Below, in pieces: positions 19,313 through 27,765 of a stretch of 64,000 nt of DNA (positions are counted from its first letter, which is position 1; the number at the start of each line of letters is the position of its first letter). The stretch is from Taklimakanibacter sp050251035. GTDB lineage: Bacteria; Pseudomonadota; Alphaproteobacteria; Rhizobiales; Aestuariivirgaceae. The notes under the pieces were generated by a model. That model saw only the letters and a list, made by a program, of their open reading frames with translations, had not been told where the DNA came from and searched no databases. The position numbers were made by a program, and so were the translations under genes. The stretch is from contig JBFWNN010000029.1 in the NCBI GenBank assembly GCA_050251035.1, positions 5,035 to 69,034 on the forward strand, given 5' to 3'.

Positions 19313-20944
19313 TCAGTGCAATCCCCGCAGATGGGCGACCAGGCCCTGGGTCGAGCTGTCGCGATTGGTGGCGTCGCCCTTGCCTTCGACGATCGGCAGG
19401 AGACCGGTCGCCAGTTCCTTGCCGAGCTCGACCCCCCATTGATCATAGGCATTGATGTTCCAGATCGCCGCCTCGACGAAGACGCGATGCTCGTAGAGCG
19501 CGATGAGCCGGCCGAGGGTCTGGGGATCGAGCTTGCGATAGGCGATGGTGACCGAGGGGCGGTTGCCGGTGAAGACCCGGTGCGGCGCCAGCCGCTCGGC
19601 CTCCGCTTCACTCTTGCCCTGGTCGAGGAGCTGCTTCTTCGCCTCGGCCTGGGTGCGGCCGCGCATCAGGGCCTCGGATTGCGCCAGGCAGTTCGCCATC
19701 AAAAGATCGTGATGGTGGGCGAGCGCCGGCTCGTGCGATTGCGCCGCGATCAGGAATTCGACCGGGATCACGCTGGTGCCCTGGTGGATGAGCTGGAAGA
19801 AGGCGTGCTGGCCGTTGGTGCCGGGCTCGCCCCAGACCACCGGGCCGGTCTGGGTCGCGGCCGGCGTCCCGTCGCGCTCGACGCCCTTGCCGTTCGATTC
19901 CATGTCGAGCTGCTGCAGATAGGCCGGAAGCCGCGACAGGCGCTGGTCATAGGGAATGACGGCGCGGGTCGCATAGGAGCAGATATTGCGGTGCCAGGCG
20001 CCGATGAGGCCGAGGGTCAAAGGCAGGTTCTGCTCCGGCGGCGCCGCGCGGAAATGCTCGTCCACGGCATGGGCGCCGGCGAGGAAATGGCCGAAATTCT
20101 CCGCCCCCACCGCGATCATGAGCGGCAGGCCGATCGCCGACCAGACCGAATAGCGCCCCCCCACCCAGTCCCAGAAGCCGAAGGTGCGCTCTTCGCCGAT
20201 GCCGAAGGCCTTGACCTTGTCGAGCGCGGTCGAGATGGCGGCGAAGTGTTTGGGCACCGCCGTCTCGCCCAGATGCTTGACGATCCATTCGCGCGCCGAA
20301 TGCGCGTTGGTCATGGTCTCGATGGTGGTGAAGGTCTTCGAGGCGATGAGGAACAGGGTACGCGCCGGATCGAGGGACTTCAACGTATCGGCGAGATGCG
20401 CGCCGTCGATATTGGAGACGAAATGGAGACGCGGCCCGTCATGATAGGGCGCGAGCGCCAGTGTCGTCATGGCGGGGCCGAGATCGGAGCCGCCGATGCC
20501 GATATTGACCACATCGCTGATGCGCTTGCCGCTCGCGGTCGCGATGGCGCCCGAGCGCACGCCGGTCGAGAAGTCGCGCATCTGGGTGAGGACGCGGTTG
20601 ACGTCCGGCATGACGTCCTTTCCGTCGACCCGGATCGGCCGGTTTGCACGGTTGCGCAGCGCCACATGCAGGACGGCGCGGCCTTCGGTGATGTTGATGG
20701 GCTCGCCCTCGAACATGCGGTCGCGCAAGCCGGCGACGCCGCTCTCCTCGGCCAGCGCGTGCAGGAGCTTCATGGTCTCGGCCGTGACCGCACATTTCGA
20801 CCAGTCGAGCAGCAGGTCGTCGAGATGGAGCGAGAAGCGTTTGAACCGCAGCGGATCGTCGTCGAAGGCCTGCCGCATGTCGCTGAGCGGCGCTTCCGCG
20901 CGATGCTGGATCAGGGCATCGAAAGCGCGTTTTGAGACGGTCAT
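19313..20944 (-). CDS. pgi: Glucose-6-phosphate isomerase
   Basis: A 543-residue cytoplasmic enzyme interconverting glucose-6-phosphate and fructose-6-phosphate. PGI signatures are present: VVNIGIGGSDLGP around residue 145, FVSNIDG, the SKTFTTIETMTNA block, GGRYSVWSAIGLP holding the catalytic Glu region, and GPVVWGEPGTNGQHAFFQL near residue 395. Length matches the E. coli-type enzyme. It follows a PfkB-type kinase gene by 3 bases, so the pair forms a kinase-pgi operon consistent with fructose entry into hexose metabolism. Confidence 0.96.
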   Translation of the reverse strand: MTVSKRAFDALIQHRAEAPLSDMRQAFDDDPLRFKRFSLHLDDLLLDWSKCAVTAETMKLLHALAEESGVAGLRDRMFEGEPINITEGRAVLHVALRNRANRPIRVDGKDVMPDVNRVLTQMRDFSTGVRSGAIATASGKRISDVVNIGIGGSDLGPAMTTLALAPYHDGPRLHFVSNIDGAHLADTLKSLDPARTLFLIASKTFTTIETMTNAHSAREWIVKHLGETAVPKHFAAISTALDKVKAFGIGEERTFGFWDWVGGRYSVWSAIGLPLMIAVGAENFGHFLAGAHAVDEHFRAAPPEQNLPLTLGLIGAWHRNICSYATRAVIPYDQRLSRLPAYLQQLDMESNGKGVERDGTPAATQTGPVVWGEPGTNGQHAFFQLIHQGTSVIPVEFLIAAQSHEPALAHHHDLLMANCLAQSEALMRGRTQAEAKKQLLDQGKSEAEAERLAPHRVFTGNRPSVTIAYRKLDPQTLGRLIALYEHRVFVEAAIWNINAYDQWGVELGKELATGLLPIVEGKGDATNRDSSTQGLVAHLRGLH

Positions 20945-20947
20945 GCT

Positions 20948-21886
20948 CTATCCTTTGCGTTCGTGGGCCAGTTCATGTCGCCAGGGCGGATCGGCGCCGG
21001 GCCGCGACACGGTGACCGCGGCTGCTCTCACAGCGAGCTTCAATGCCGCGAGCACGCTCTCCCGGTCAAGTGCCGCTATGGCAGCTTTGCTGAGCCGTCC
21101 GGCCTCGTGGAAGGCGGCGAGCAGGCCGGCGGTGAAGGTATCGCCGGCGCCGATCGTGTCGGCGACCGTCACGTCGAGACCAGGCACCTCGACGCGGAAT
21201 CGCTGCGTGAAGGCGATGGCGCCGTCCCTGCCGCGCGTCACCACGACGAGCTTGGCGCCGCGCGCGAGCCAGTCTTGCGCGAAGGCCTCGATGCTGGCGC
21301 CTTCCGCCATCCAGGCGAGATCCTCATCGCTCATCTTGATGAGATCGGACATGGCGACGATGCGCTCGACCCTGTGCCGGTGCGCCCTCCGGTCCTTGAT
21401 GAGATTGGCGCGGATGTTGGGATCGAAATGGATGACGCGGCTGCGGCATTCGCGCCGGCACAATTCCTCGAAGGCCGAGCCGCAGGGCTCGATCGCCAAG
21501 GGGAAGGAGCCGAGATGGAGGGCGGTGATCCGGTCGGGCAGCGGCGTCAGGTCTTGCGGCGCCAGCATGCGGCAGGCCGATCCCTCATCGATGAAGGAAT
21601 AGCGCGCCTGCTTGCCGTCGAGCTTGACGAAGGCGGTGATGGTGTAGCGCTCGGAGACCGGCGCCAGCGAGATGTCGACATTGGCGGCGGCCAGCGCCTT
21701 GCGCAATTCGTCGCCGAAGAAGTCCGTCGACAGGCCGCCGAAGAACCCGGACGGCACGCCGAGCCGGCCGAGCGCAATGGCAGTGTTGAAGAGCGATCCG
21801 CCCGTCTTGGGCACGAAAGCCGCCGCACCGTCGGCCGTGACTCCCGGGATCATGTCGATGAGCGCTTCGCCGCAGCAGAGGATCAT
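20948..21886 (-). CDS. PfkB family carbohydrate kinase, probable fructokinase
   Basis: A 312-residue ribokinase-fold sugar kinase. The N-terminal block CCGEALIDMIPG and the GG of KTGGSLFNTAIALGRLG mark the sugar site. The C-terminal signature DTIGAGDTFTAGLLAAFHE carries the catalytic Asp and anion hole. Fructokinase is the best guess because pgi follows 3 bases downstream, which would convert fructose-6-phosphate to glucose-6-phosphate. Other hexoses or ketoses are possible. Confidence 0.88.
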   Translation of the reverse strand: MILCCGEALIDMIPGVTADGAAAFVPKTGGSLFNTAIALGRLGVPSGFFGGLSTDFFGDELRKALAAANVDISLAPVSERYTITAFVKLDGKQARYSFIDEGSACRMLAPQDLTPLPDRITALHLGSFPLAIEPCGSAFEELCRRECRSRVIHFDPNIRANLIKDRRAHRHRVERIVAMSDLIKMSDEDLAWMAEGASIEAFAQDWLARGAKLVVVTRGRDGAIAFTQRFRVEVPGLDVTVADTIGAGDTFTAGLLAAFHEAGRLSKAAIAALDRESVLAALKLAVRAAAVTVSRPGADPPWRHELAHERKG

Positions 21887-22005
21887 GGCGGGTTACATAA
21901 CATATCCGCGCGCCCGGGAAATCCTCCCGGCGGCCGGCAGCCTCACGTAAAATGCGCTGGCACCTGGGAATTCTGTTGATTAAGGTGCCGCCACGGGGGT
22001 TGTGA

Positions 22006-22833
22006 ATGGGACGAGACGCGATGCAGACGGCCAATGGCATACCGCTCCTGGGCTACGGGACCTATCCGCTGACCGGTGCCGAGGCCCGCGACGGCGTCGC
22101 CATGGCGCTCGATCTGGGGCTTCGCCATATCGACACGGCCCAGCTTTATGACAATGAGAAGGATGTCGGCCAGGCGATCGCCAAGTCCGGCGTCAAGCGC
22201 GAGGAGATCTATCTCGTCACCAAGATCGCCCGCGACAATCTCGGCCGCCGGCATTTCATCCATTCGCTGCAGGACAGCCTCGACAAGCTCGCCGTCGCCG
22301 AGGTCGATCTCCTGCTCATCCATTGGCCGCCCGACGAAGAGGATTTCGATTCCGCCATCGATTCGCTGTGCGTGGCGCAGGCCTCGGGGCTCGCCAAGGC
22401 GATCGGCGTCAGCAATTTCACCATCCCCCTGATGCGGCGGGCGGCCAAGCGCGCCTCGCTGCCGCTGATCAACAACCAGGTCGAATTCCATCCCTTGCTC
22501 GACCAGTCGCGCGTGCGCCAGGAAGCCGAGAAGCTCGGCATCGTGCTCTCGGCCTACAGTCCCTTGGGTCGTGGCGCCGTGCTGAAGGACCCGGTGGTGC
22601 AGGACATCGCCACGCGCCTGGGCCGTCCGCCCTCCGAGATCGCCTTGCGCTGGATCGTCCAGCAGGGTGTGGTGGCCCTGCCGATGACGACCAAGCGGGA
22701 GAATGCCCGGAGCAACATGCGGATCTTCGACTTCGAGCTCTCGCCCGCCGACATGGCGCAGCTCTCGGAAGCGTCCATGCAGAACCGCCGGCTGATCTCG
22801 CCCACCGGCTGGGCGCCGAAATGGGACAAGTGA
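22006..22833 (+). CDS. Aldo/keto reductase (2,5-diketogluconate reductase-like)
   Basis: A 275-residue NADPH-dependent reductase with (beta/alpha)8 fold. The tetrad is visible: D and Y in RHIDTAQLYDNE, K in IYLVTKIARD, H in LLLIHWPPDE. SNFTIPLM and VEFHPLLDQ are typical of the DkgA/YakC group. Both ATG codons at 22006 and 22021 are possible starts and neither has a decisive ribosome site. It stands alone on the + strand, divergent from the kinase-pgi operon, so carbonyl detoxification or keto-sugar reduction are both plausible. Confidence 0.88.
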   Translation: MGRDAMQTANGIPLLGYGTYPLTGAEARDGVAMALDLGLRHIDTAQLYDNEKDVGQAIAKSGVKREEIYLVTKIARDNLGRRHFIHSLQDSLDKLAVAEVDLLLIHWPPDEEDFDSAIDSLCVAQASGLAKAIGVSNFTIPLMRRAAKRASLPLINNQVEFHPLLDQSRVRQEAEKLGIVLSAYSPLGRGAVLKDPVVQDIATRLGRPPSEIALRWIVQQGVVALPMTTKRENARSNMRIFDFELSPADMAQLSEASMQNRRLISPTGWAPKWDK

Positions 22834-22874
22834 CGCCACCTGAAGACAGACGAGCAAGCCACACCCACCTCGTC

Positions 22875-22897
22875 ATGGCCGGGCTTGACCCGGCCAT
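22875..22897. repeat. Palindromic repeat unit, left of the GIY-YIG gene
   Basis: ATGGCCGGG and CCCGGCCAT, 9-bp perfect arms, enclose loop CTTGA. The flanks are CGTC on the left and CCAGTCG on the right. The unit is an inverted copy of that at 23225-23247 (loop TCAAG), and the same family occurs at 39823-39845 and 39886-39908. Confidence 0.85.
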
Positions 22898-22920
22898 CCA
22901 GTCGTGCCGACACTCCGGCT

Positions 22921-23207
22921 ATGAGGGAGGGCTTCGTCTACATCGTGGCGAACAAACGCAACGGCACGATCTATATCGGAGTCACGAGTAATCTTTCCGG
23001 TCGCATATACGAGCACAAAGAGGGGCGTGGTAGCGTGTTCACGCGGAAATACGGCCTCAAGATGCTTGTCTGGTATGAGACATATCTCCGTCTATCACCG
23101 ATGCCATTCAACGTGAGACTTCACTCAAGCGCTGGCCACGCAAATGGAAGATTGACCTTATCGAAAAGATGAATCCTGAATGGGAGGATCTCTACTCGAG
23201 CTTCTGA
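22921..23207 (+). pseudogene. GIY-YIG nuclease domain protein, frameshifted
   Basis: The ATG at 22921 opens a URI-type GIY-YIG domain: GFVYIVANKRNGTIYIGVTSN gives both the GIY (here VYI) and YIG motifs, followed by LSGRIYEHKEG with the conserved Arg and FTRKYGLKMLVWYETY. The frame then breaks at about 23090. Dropping two bases (CG) at 23091-23092 restores the expected tail LSITDAIQRETSLKRW, then KWKIDLIEKMNPEWEDLYSSF, with TGA at 23205-23207. The uncorrected frame runs on to 23172 with unrelated residues. Intact relatives are about 95 residues. Palindromic repeats in inverted orientation flank it on both sides. Confidence 0.85.
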
Positions 23208-23224
23208 GGCAACGGTTGGGCTGG

Positions 23225-23247
23225 ATGGCCGGGTCAAGCCCGGCCAT
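23225..23247. repeat. Palindromic repeat unit, right of the GIY-YIG gene
   Basis: ATGGCCGGG/CCCGGCCAT with loop TCAAG, followed by GACGAATTGG. It is the inverted counterpart of 22875-22897, so the GIY-YIG frame sits inside a ~375-base symmetrical element. Confidence 0.85.
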
Positions 23248-23299
23248 GACGAATTGGAGAGCGGGGCGCTCGCAATGGGAGAGGCTGGTGCCGGATTGA

Positions 23300-24145
23300 T
23301 CAGCACACGCTTCCCAGCCTTTCCCGGCAGACCTTGAGCGTCTCATCGATCGGCCGCGTCCACCAGTCGGCGGCCGAGAAGATCTCGACCTCGACCAGAC
23401 CGCGGTAGCGAGCCTTCTCGACCATGGCCCTGATCGCCGGTATGTCGATCACGCCGTCGCCCATCATGCCACGGTCGTTGAGCACGTCCTTCGTCTGACG
23501 CAGCCAGTCGCAGACATGGAAATTCGTGATGCGGCCCTTGGCGCGCTCGATGGCGCGCGCGAGCGCCGGATCCCACCAGATGTGATAGACATCGAGGCAG
23601 AGTCCCAGCATCGTTTCCGTGGCCGGCGCCAGGCGATCGCACAGATCGAGCGCCTCATCGATGGTCGACAGACAAGACCGGTCCGCGGCATAGACCGGAT
23701 GCAAGGGCTCGAGCGCGATCTTGACGCCCTGCGCCTTGCCATGGACCAGGAGTTCGCCGGTGGCGTCCGCCACCTGCCGGCGCGCCGCCGCGAGGTCCTT
23801 GCTGCCGGGCGCGAGGCCGCCCACCACCATGACGAAGCTTTCGGCGCCGAGGATCGCCGCATCCGTGATCGCTCTCTTGTTGGCCGCGACATTGGCGCGG
23901 AAGTCGGCGACCGTCGCCGCCGGGATGAAGCTCGAGCGGCAATAGCCGGTGACCTTCAGTTTGGCGTCGCGGATATGGCCTGAGATCGCCGTGACGTCAT
24001 GGCCTTCGACCTCGCGCCGCCAGGGCGCGATGCCGCCGAAGCCCTGCCGCGCCACCGCTTCGATCACGTCGTCGATGGGGGCCGAGAAGCCGAGCGTCGC
24101 GGTGTTGATGGCGCAGAGCTCCGGGCGGCCCTTGAGGCTACGCAT
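23300..24145 (-). CDS. Sugar phosphate isomerase/epimerase-like TIM barrel protein
   Basis: A 281-residue protein of the xylose-isomerase-like TIM barrel (AP endonuclease family 2) superfamily. Typical barrel blocks include LCAINTATLGFSAPIDDVIEAVA at the start, IALEPLHPVYAADRS (metal-ligand Glu), LCLDVYHIWWDP (Asp and His) and FHVCDWLRQTKDVLNDRGMMGDG. GDGVIDIPAI near the C-terminus is common in hydroxypyruvate isomerase or keto-sugar epimerase types. It overlaps the DUF993 gene by 8 bases and ends a three-gene operon. The substrate is unknown. Confidence 0.82.
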   Translation of the reverse strand: MRSLKGRPELCAINTATLGFSAPIDDVIEAVARQGFGGIAPWRREVEGHDVTAISGHIRDAKLKVTGYCRSSFIPAATVADFRANVAANKRAITDAAILGAESFVMVVGGLAPGSKDLAAARRQVADATGELLVHGKAQGVKIALEPLHPVYAADRSCLSTIDEALDLCDRLAPATETMLGLCLDVYHIWWDPALARAIERAKGRITNFHVCDWLRQTKDVLNDRGMMGDGVIDIPAIRAMVEKARYRGLVEVEIFSAADWWTRPIDETLKVCRERLGSVC

Positions 24146-25307
24146 TTTCTATCCCGTGCAGCGCCAGGAGATGGCGCATGCGCCGGCACGCGCGCTCGGG
24201 ATCGGTCAACAGGCCGGCCTGATCGGCAAGCCGCAGGATATCGGCGAAATAGCTGACCGACCGCTGCGACTGGGCCCCTGCCGCCATGACGAAATGGTCC
24301 TGGAAGCCGTTGAGCCAGGCGAGGAAGACGACGCCGGTCTTGTAATATTGCGTCGGCGCCCGGAAGATGAGCCGCGACAAAGGCACGGTCGGCGCCAGCA
24401 GCCGCTCAAAGGCCTGCCGGTCGCCTTGCGCCAGCTTTTCGAGCGCCAGCGACGCCGCGGGCGCGATCGGATCGAATATGCCGAGCAACGCATGCGAATG
24501 GCCCTGGCCGTCGCCTTCGATCAAAGCGGGATAGTTGAAGTCGTCTCCCGTATACATCTTGACCTGGGCCGGCAGCCGCCGCCGCATGACGATCTCCTTC
24601 CGGTCGTCGAGGAGCGAGATCTTGATGCCGTCGACCTTCGCCTGGCTGGCCGCGATGATCCTGAGCGCCGTCGCCATCGCCGGCTCGAAATCTGGCGTGC
24701 CCCAATAGCCTTCGAGCTGCGGATCGAACATGTCGCCGAGCCAGTGCAGGATGACGGGATGATCGGCTTCGGCCAGCACGCGGGCATAGACGGTCTCGTA
24801 GTCCTGCGCCCGGCGCGCGATGCGGGCGAGGGCGCGGCTCGCCATCAGGATGATGCGGCCGCCGAGCTTCTGGATGGCGTGGAGCTGTGTCAAATAGGCG
24901 GCGACGACGTCGTCGAGCGAGCGCGCCTCGGCCGGATCGAGCTGCTCGGTGCCGCAGCCGGAGTAGATGAGCGCGTCCTTGCGGCCCTTGGCGGAGTTGA
25001 GCGACTGGCGGATGAGCTCATGGGCCATGGGCCAGTCGAGGCCCATGCCGCGCTGCGCCGTGTCCATGGCCTCGGCGATGCCGAAGCCCAGATCGAGCAG
25101 ATGATGGCGGAAGGCGAGTGTCTTCTCCCAGTCGAAGATCGGCGAAGCGGCGGGATCGCTCGTCCTCAGCGGGTCGACGACGATATGGGCAGCGGCGAAG
25201 GCGGTGCGGTTGAAGCTCTTCGGGCCCTTGCCGACGGCGAGCGGCGTGCCGGTGAGCCGGTAGCTCTCGAGCCCGCCCGCGGAATCCGGAAGCTTGATCG
25301 TGGTCAC
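24138..25307 (-). CDS. DUF993 family protein (dihydrodipicolinate synthase-like)
   Basis: A 389-residue protein that I recognise as DUF993, a TIM-barrel group annotated as dihydrodipicolinate synthase family. Blocks seen: FNRTAFAAAHIVVDPL, GLDWPMAHELIRQSL, SGCGTEQL, VILHWLGDMFDPQLEGYWG and KVDGIKISLLDD, whose KIS lysine could be the Schiff-base residue of an aldolase-like reaction. It lies between an SDR and a TIM-barrel isomerase with 4-base spacing or overlap, so all three likely act in one sugar or keto-acid catabolic route not named here. Confidence 0.8.
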   Translation of the reverse strand: MTTIKLPDSAGGLESYRLTGTPLAVGKGPKSFNRTAFAAAHIVVDPLRTSDPAASPIFDWEKTLAFRHHLLDLGFGIAEAMDTAQRGMGLDWPMAHELIRQSLNSAKGRKDALIYSGCGTEQLDPAEARSLDDVVAAYLTQLHAIQKLGGRIILMASRALARIARRAQDYETVYARVLAEADHPVILHWLGDMFDPQLEGYWGTPDFEPAMATALRIIAASQAKVDGIKISLLDDRKEIVMRRRLPAQVKMYTGDDFNYPALIEGDGQGHSHALLGIFDPIAPAASLALEKLAQGDRQAFERLLAPTVPLSRLIFRAPTQYYKTGVVFLAWLNGFQDHFVMAAGAQSQRSVSYFADILRLADQAGLLTDPERACRRMRHLLALHGIENA

Positions 25308-25311
25308 GGGG

Positions 25312-26088
25312 TCAATACCTCACGGTCAGGAGGCCGGCATCGGCGGCGATCGCCTGGCCGCTGGTATAGGGCAGGCCGCCGGTCGCGAGCGTCACGGCGA
25401 TGCGCGCGACCTCCTCCGGCCGGCCCCAGCGCTTGATGACGGTGAGGCCGTCGGCGATGAGCTTGTCATAGCGCGCTTTCGACGGCGCCGTCATGTCGGT
25501 CTCGATGAAGCCGGGCTGGATCTCATAGACGCCGATGCCGTCATTGGCGAGCCGGGCGGCGAAGAGCTTGGACACCATCGCGGCGCCGGCCTTGGACACG
25601 CAATATTCGCCGCGATTGATCGAGACGCCGACGGCATTGGCCGAGGTGACGGTCACGATGGAATGATGCAGCGTCGCCGGACGCTGGCGCGCGAGGAGGC
25701 GCCTGGCGAAGGCCTGGGTGAGGAAGAATGTGCCGCGCGTATTGACCGACTGGCAGCGGTCATAGCTCTGAGGGCCGACCTCGAGCAGGTCGCCCCGGGT
25801 CATCACCGAGACGCCGGCATTGTTGACGAGCGTCGTCAAAGGTCCGAGCGCGCCTTCGGCGGCATCGAGCAGGCCCGCATGATCCTCGAGGCGGGCGACG
25901 TCGCCCACGACCGCCATGGCGCGCACGCCCTCTGCCTCTGCCTCCTTGACCGTCGCGTCGAGCTCGGCCGAGGGCTCGAGATCGTTGATGGCGACGTCGA
26001 AGCCCGCTTGCGCCAGGCCAAGGGCGATCGCCTTGCCGATGCCGCGGCGGGCGCCGGTGACGAGAGCAATCGGTCGGATTTCGGGCAT
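25312..26088 (-). CDS. Short-chain dehydrogenase/reductase (3-ketoacyl-ACP reductase-like)
   Basis: A 258-residue NAD(P)-dependent SDR. The cofactor motif is TGARRGIGKAIA, the NNAG motif is LVNNAGVSV, the catalytic Ser is in VTVTSANAVG and YxxxK is YCVSKAG, followed by IQPGFIETDMT. Annotation pipelines usually call it 3-ketoacyl-ACP reductase, but its linkage with DUF993 and an isomerase favours a sugar or polyol dehydrogenase. It is the first gene of the - strand trio and is divergent from the CoA-transferase gene. Confidence 0.87.
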   Translation of the reverse strand: MPEIRPIALVTGARRGIGKAIALGLAQAGFDVAINDLEPSAELDATVKEAEAEGVRAMAVVGDVARLEDHAGLLDAAEGALGPLTTLVNNAGVSVMTRGDLLEVGPQSYDRCQSVNTRGTFFLTQAFARRLLARQRPATLHHSIVTVTSANAVGVSINRGEYCVSKAGAAMVSKLFAARLANDGIGVYEIQPGFIETDMTAPSKARYDKLIADGLTVIKRWGRPEEVARIAVTLATGGLPYTSGQAIAADAGLLTVRY

Positions 26089-26187
26089 GGCTGGTCCCGT
26101 GGCGGGCCCGGACGATTGACCGCAGGCCCGGAATGAAATAACTAAATGGTTACTTGTCGGAATTTTCGCGAAAGATCAAGTCCCGTC

Positions 26188-27765
26188 ATGGTCCGCATCG
26201 TCACCGCCGCCGAGGCCGCCCGCCGCATACCGGACGGCGCCGTCGTCACCGTCAATTCGAGCTCGGGATTGTGCTGTCCCGATCATATGCTGAAAGCCAT
26301 CGGCGAGCGTTTCGAGCGTGAGGGCAGTCCGAGGCAGGTGACCATGCTGCATCCGATCGCCGCCGGCGACATGTATGGCGTCAAGGGCATCGATCATCTG
26401 GCAAGGCCCGGCCTCATCGCGCGCATCATCGCCGGTTCCTATCCGTCCGGTCCCTCGTCCTCCGAGCCGCCCCTCATCTGGCAGATGATCGGCCGGGGCG
26501 AGGTCGCGGCCTACAACATCCCCTCCGGCATCCTGTTCGACATGCTGCGCGAGGCCGCCGCCAAACGGCCGGGCGTGCTCACCAAGGTCGGCCTCGACAC
26601 CTTCGTCGATCCCGACCGCGAAGGCTGCGCCATGAATGCGGCGGCCAAGGCGCCGGTGGTCAAGAAGATCGCGTTCGAGGGCGAGGAATGGCTCTATTTC
26701 CCGGCCATCATCCCTCAGGTCGCCATCATCCGCGCCACCACGGCGGACGAACGCGGCAACCTCTCCTGCGAGCAGGAAGGCGCCTTCCTCGGCATCACCG
26801 ATCTCGCCATGGCCGCGCACAACACCAGCGGCATCGTCATCGCCCAGGTGAAGCGCGTCGTCAAAGCCGGATCGCTCGATGCGCACAGCGTGCGCGTGCC
26901 CGGCATCCTCGTCGACTACGTGGTCGAGGCGCCGGAGCAATGGCAGACGACGCAGACCGTCTATGATCCCGCGATCTCGGGCGAGATCGACCGGCCCTTG
27001 TCGAGCTTCGCCGCCATGGACTGGGGCCTCGGCAAAGTCATCGCGCGCCGCGTGGCGCAGGAATTGAAGAAGGGCTGGGCGGTCAATCTGGGCTTCGGCG
27101 TCTCCGCCAATGTGCCGCGCATCCTGCTCGAAGAGGGCCGCCATGGCGACGCCACCTGGGTCATCGAGCAGGGGCCGATCGGCGGCGTGCCTTTGCTCGA
27201 CTTCCAGTTCGGCTGCGCCGCCAATGCGGAAGCGGTGATGCCCTCGCCGCAGCAATTCACCTATTTCCAGGCGGCGGGCTTCGACTGCTCACTCCTCTCC
27301 TTCCTGCAGATCGACCGCTCAGGCTCGGTCAATGTGTCGAAGCTCGGCGTCCGGCCGCATGTGACGGCAGGCGCCGGCGGCTTTGTCGACATCACGGCGC
27401 GTGCCAGGAAGATCGTCTTTTCCGGCTTCTACAATGCCGGCGCCAAGATGGACATCGATGGCGGCAAGCTCAGGATCGAGAAAGAAGGCAAGGTCAAGAA
27501 GATCGTGCCGGAAGTGGAGCAGGTCTCCTTTTCGGGGCGCCGCGCGGTGGCGCAGGGCCAGGACATCACCTATGTCACCGAGCGCTGCGTGATGAAGCTG
27601 ACACCGGCCGGCCTCCTCGTCACCGAGATCGCGCCGGGCGTCGATCTCGAGCGGCACATATTGCAGCAGGCCGACATCCCGCTGACGGTGGCGCCCGACC
27701 TCAAGCCCATGGCGGCGCATCTGTTCTCGCCCGAGCCCATGGGCCTGGAGCTCGCCGATGCCTGA
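26188..27765 (+). CDS. Acyl-CoA:acetate / 3-oxoacid CoA-transferase, fused alpha-beta
   Basis: A 525-residue family I CoA-transferase with both halves in one chain, like propionate or acetate CoA-transferase. The N-terminal half begins VRIVTAAEAARRIPDGAVVTVNSSSG; the second half carries WVIEQGPIGGVP, whose Glu is the expected CoA-thioester nucleophile. The start at 26188 matches the family N-terminus better than the ATG at 26146. It overlaps the enoyl-CoA hydratase gene by 8 bases. The likely job is activating a short-chain acid to its CoA ester for beta-oxidation-like steps. Confidence 0.87.
   Translation: MVRIVTAAEAARRIPDGAVVTVNSSSGLCCPDHMLKAIGERFEREGSPRQVTMLHPIAAGDMYGVKGIDHLARPGLIARIIAGSYPSGPSSSEPPLIWQMIGRGEVAAYNIPSGILFDMLREAAAKRPGVLTKVGLDTFVDPDREGCAMNAAAKAPVVKKIAFEGEEWLYFPAIIPQVAIIRATTADERGNLSCEQEGAFLGITDLAMAAHNTSGIVIAQVKRVVKAGSLDAHSVRVPGILVDYVVEAPEQWQTTQTVYDPAISGEIDRPLSSFAAMDWGLGKVIARRVAQELKKGWAVNLGFGVSANVPRILLEEGRHGDATWVIEQGPIGGVPLLDFQFGCAANAEAVMPSPQQFTYFQAAGFDCSLLSFLQIDRSGSVNVSKLGVRPHVTAGAGGFVDITARARKIVFSGFYNAGAKMDIDGGKLRIEKEGKVKKIVPEVEQVSFSGRRAVAQGQDITYVTERCVMKLTPAGLLVTEIAPGVDLERHILQQADIPLTVAPDLKPMAAHLFSPEPMGLELADA

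Noticed and set aside
26139..26152. TAAC-n6-GTTA near-palindrome between the SDR and CoA-transferase genes
   Set aside because: The arms are only 4 bases long; too weak to list as an operator.
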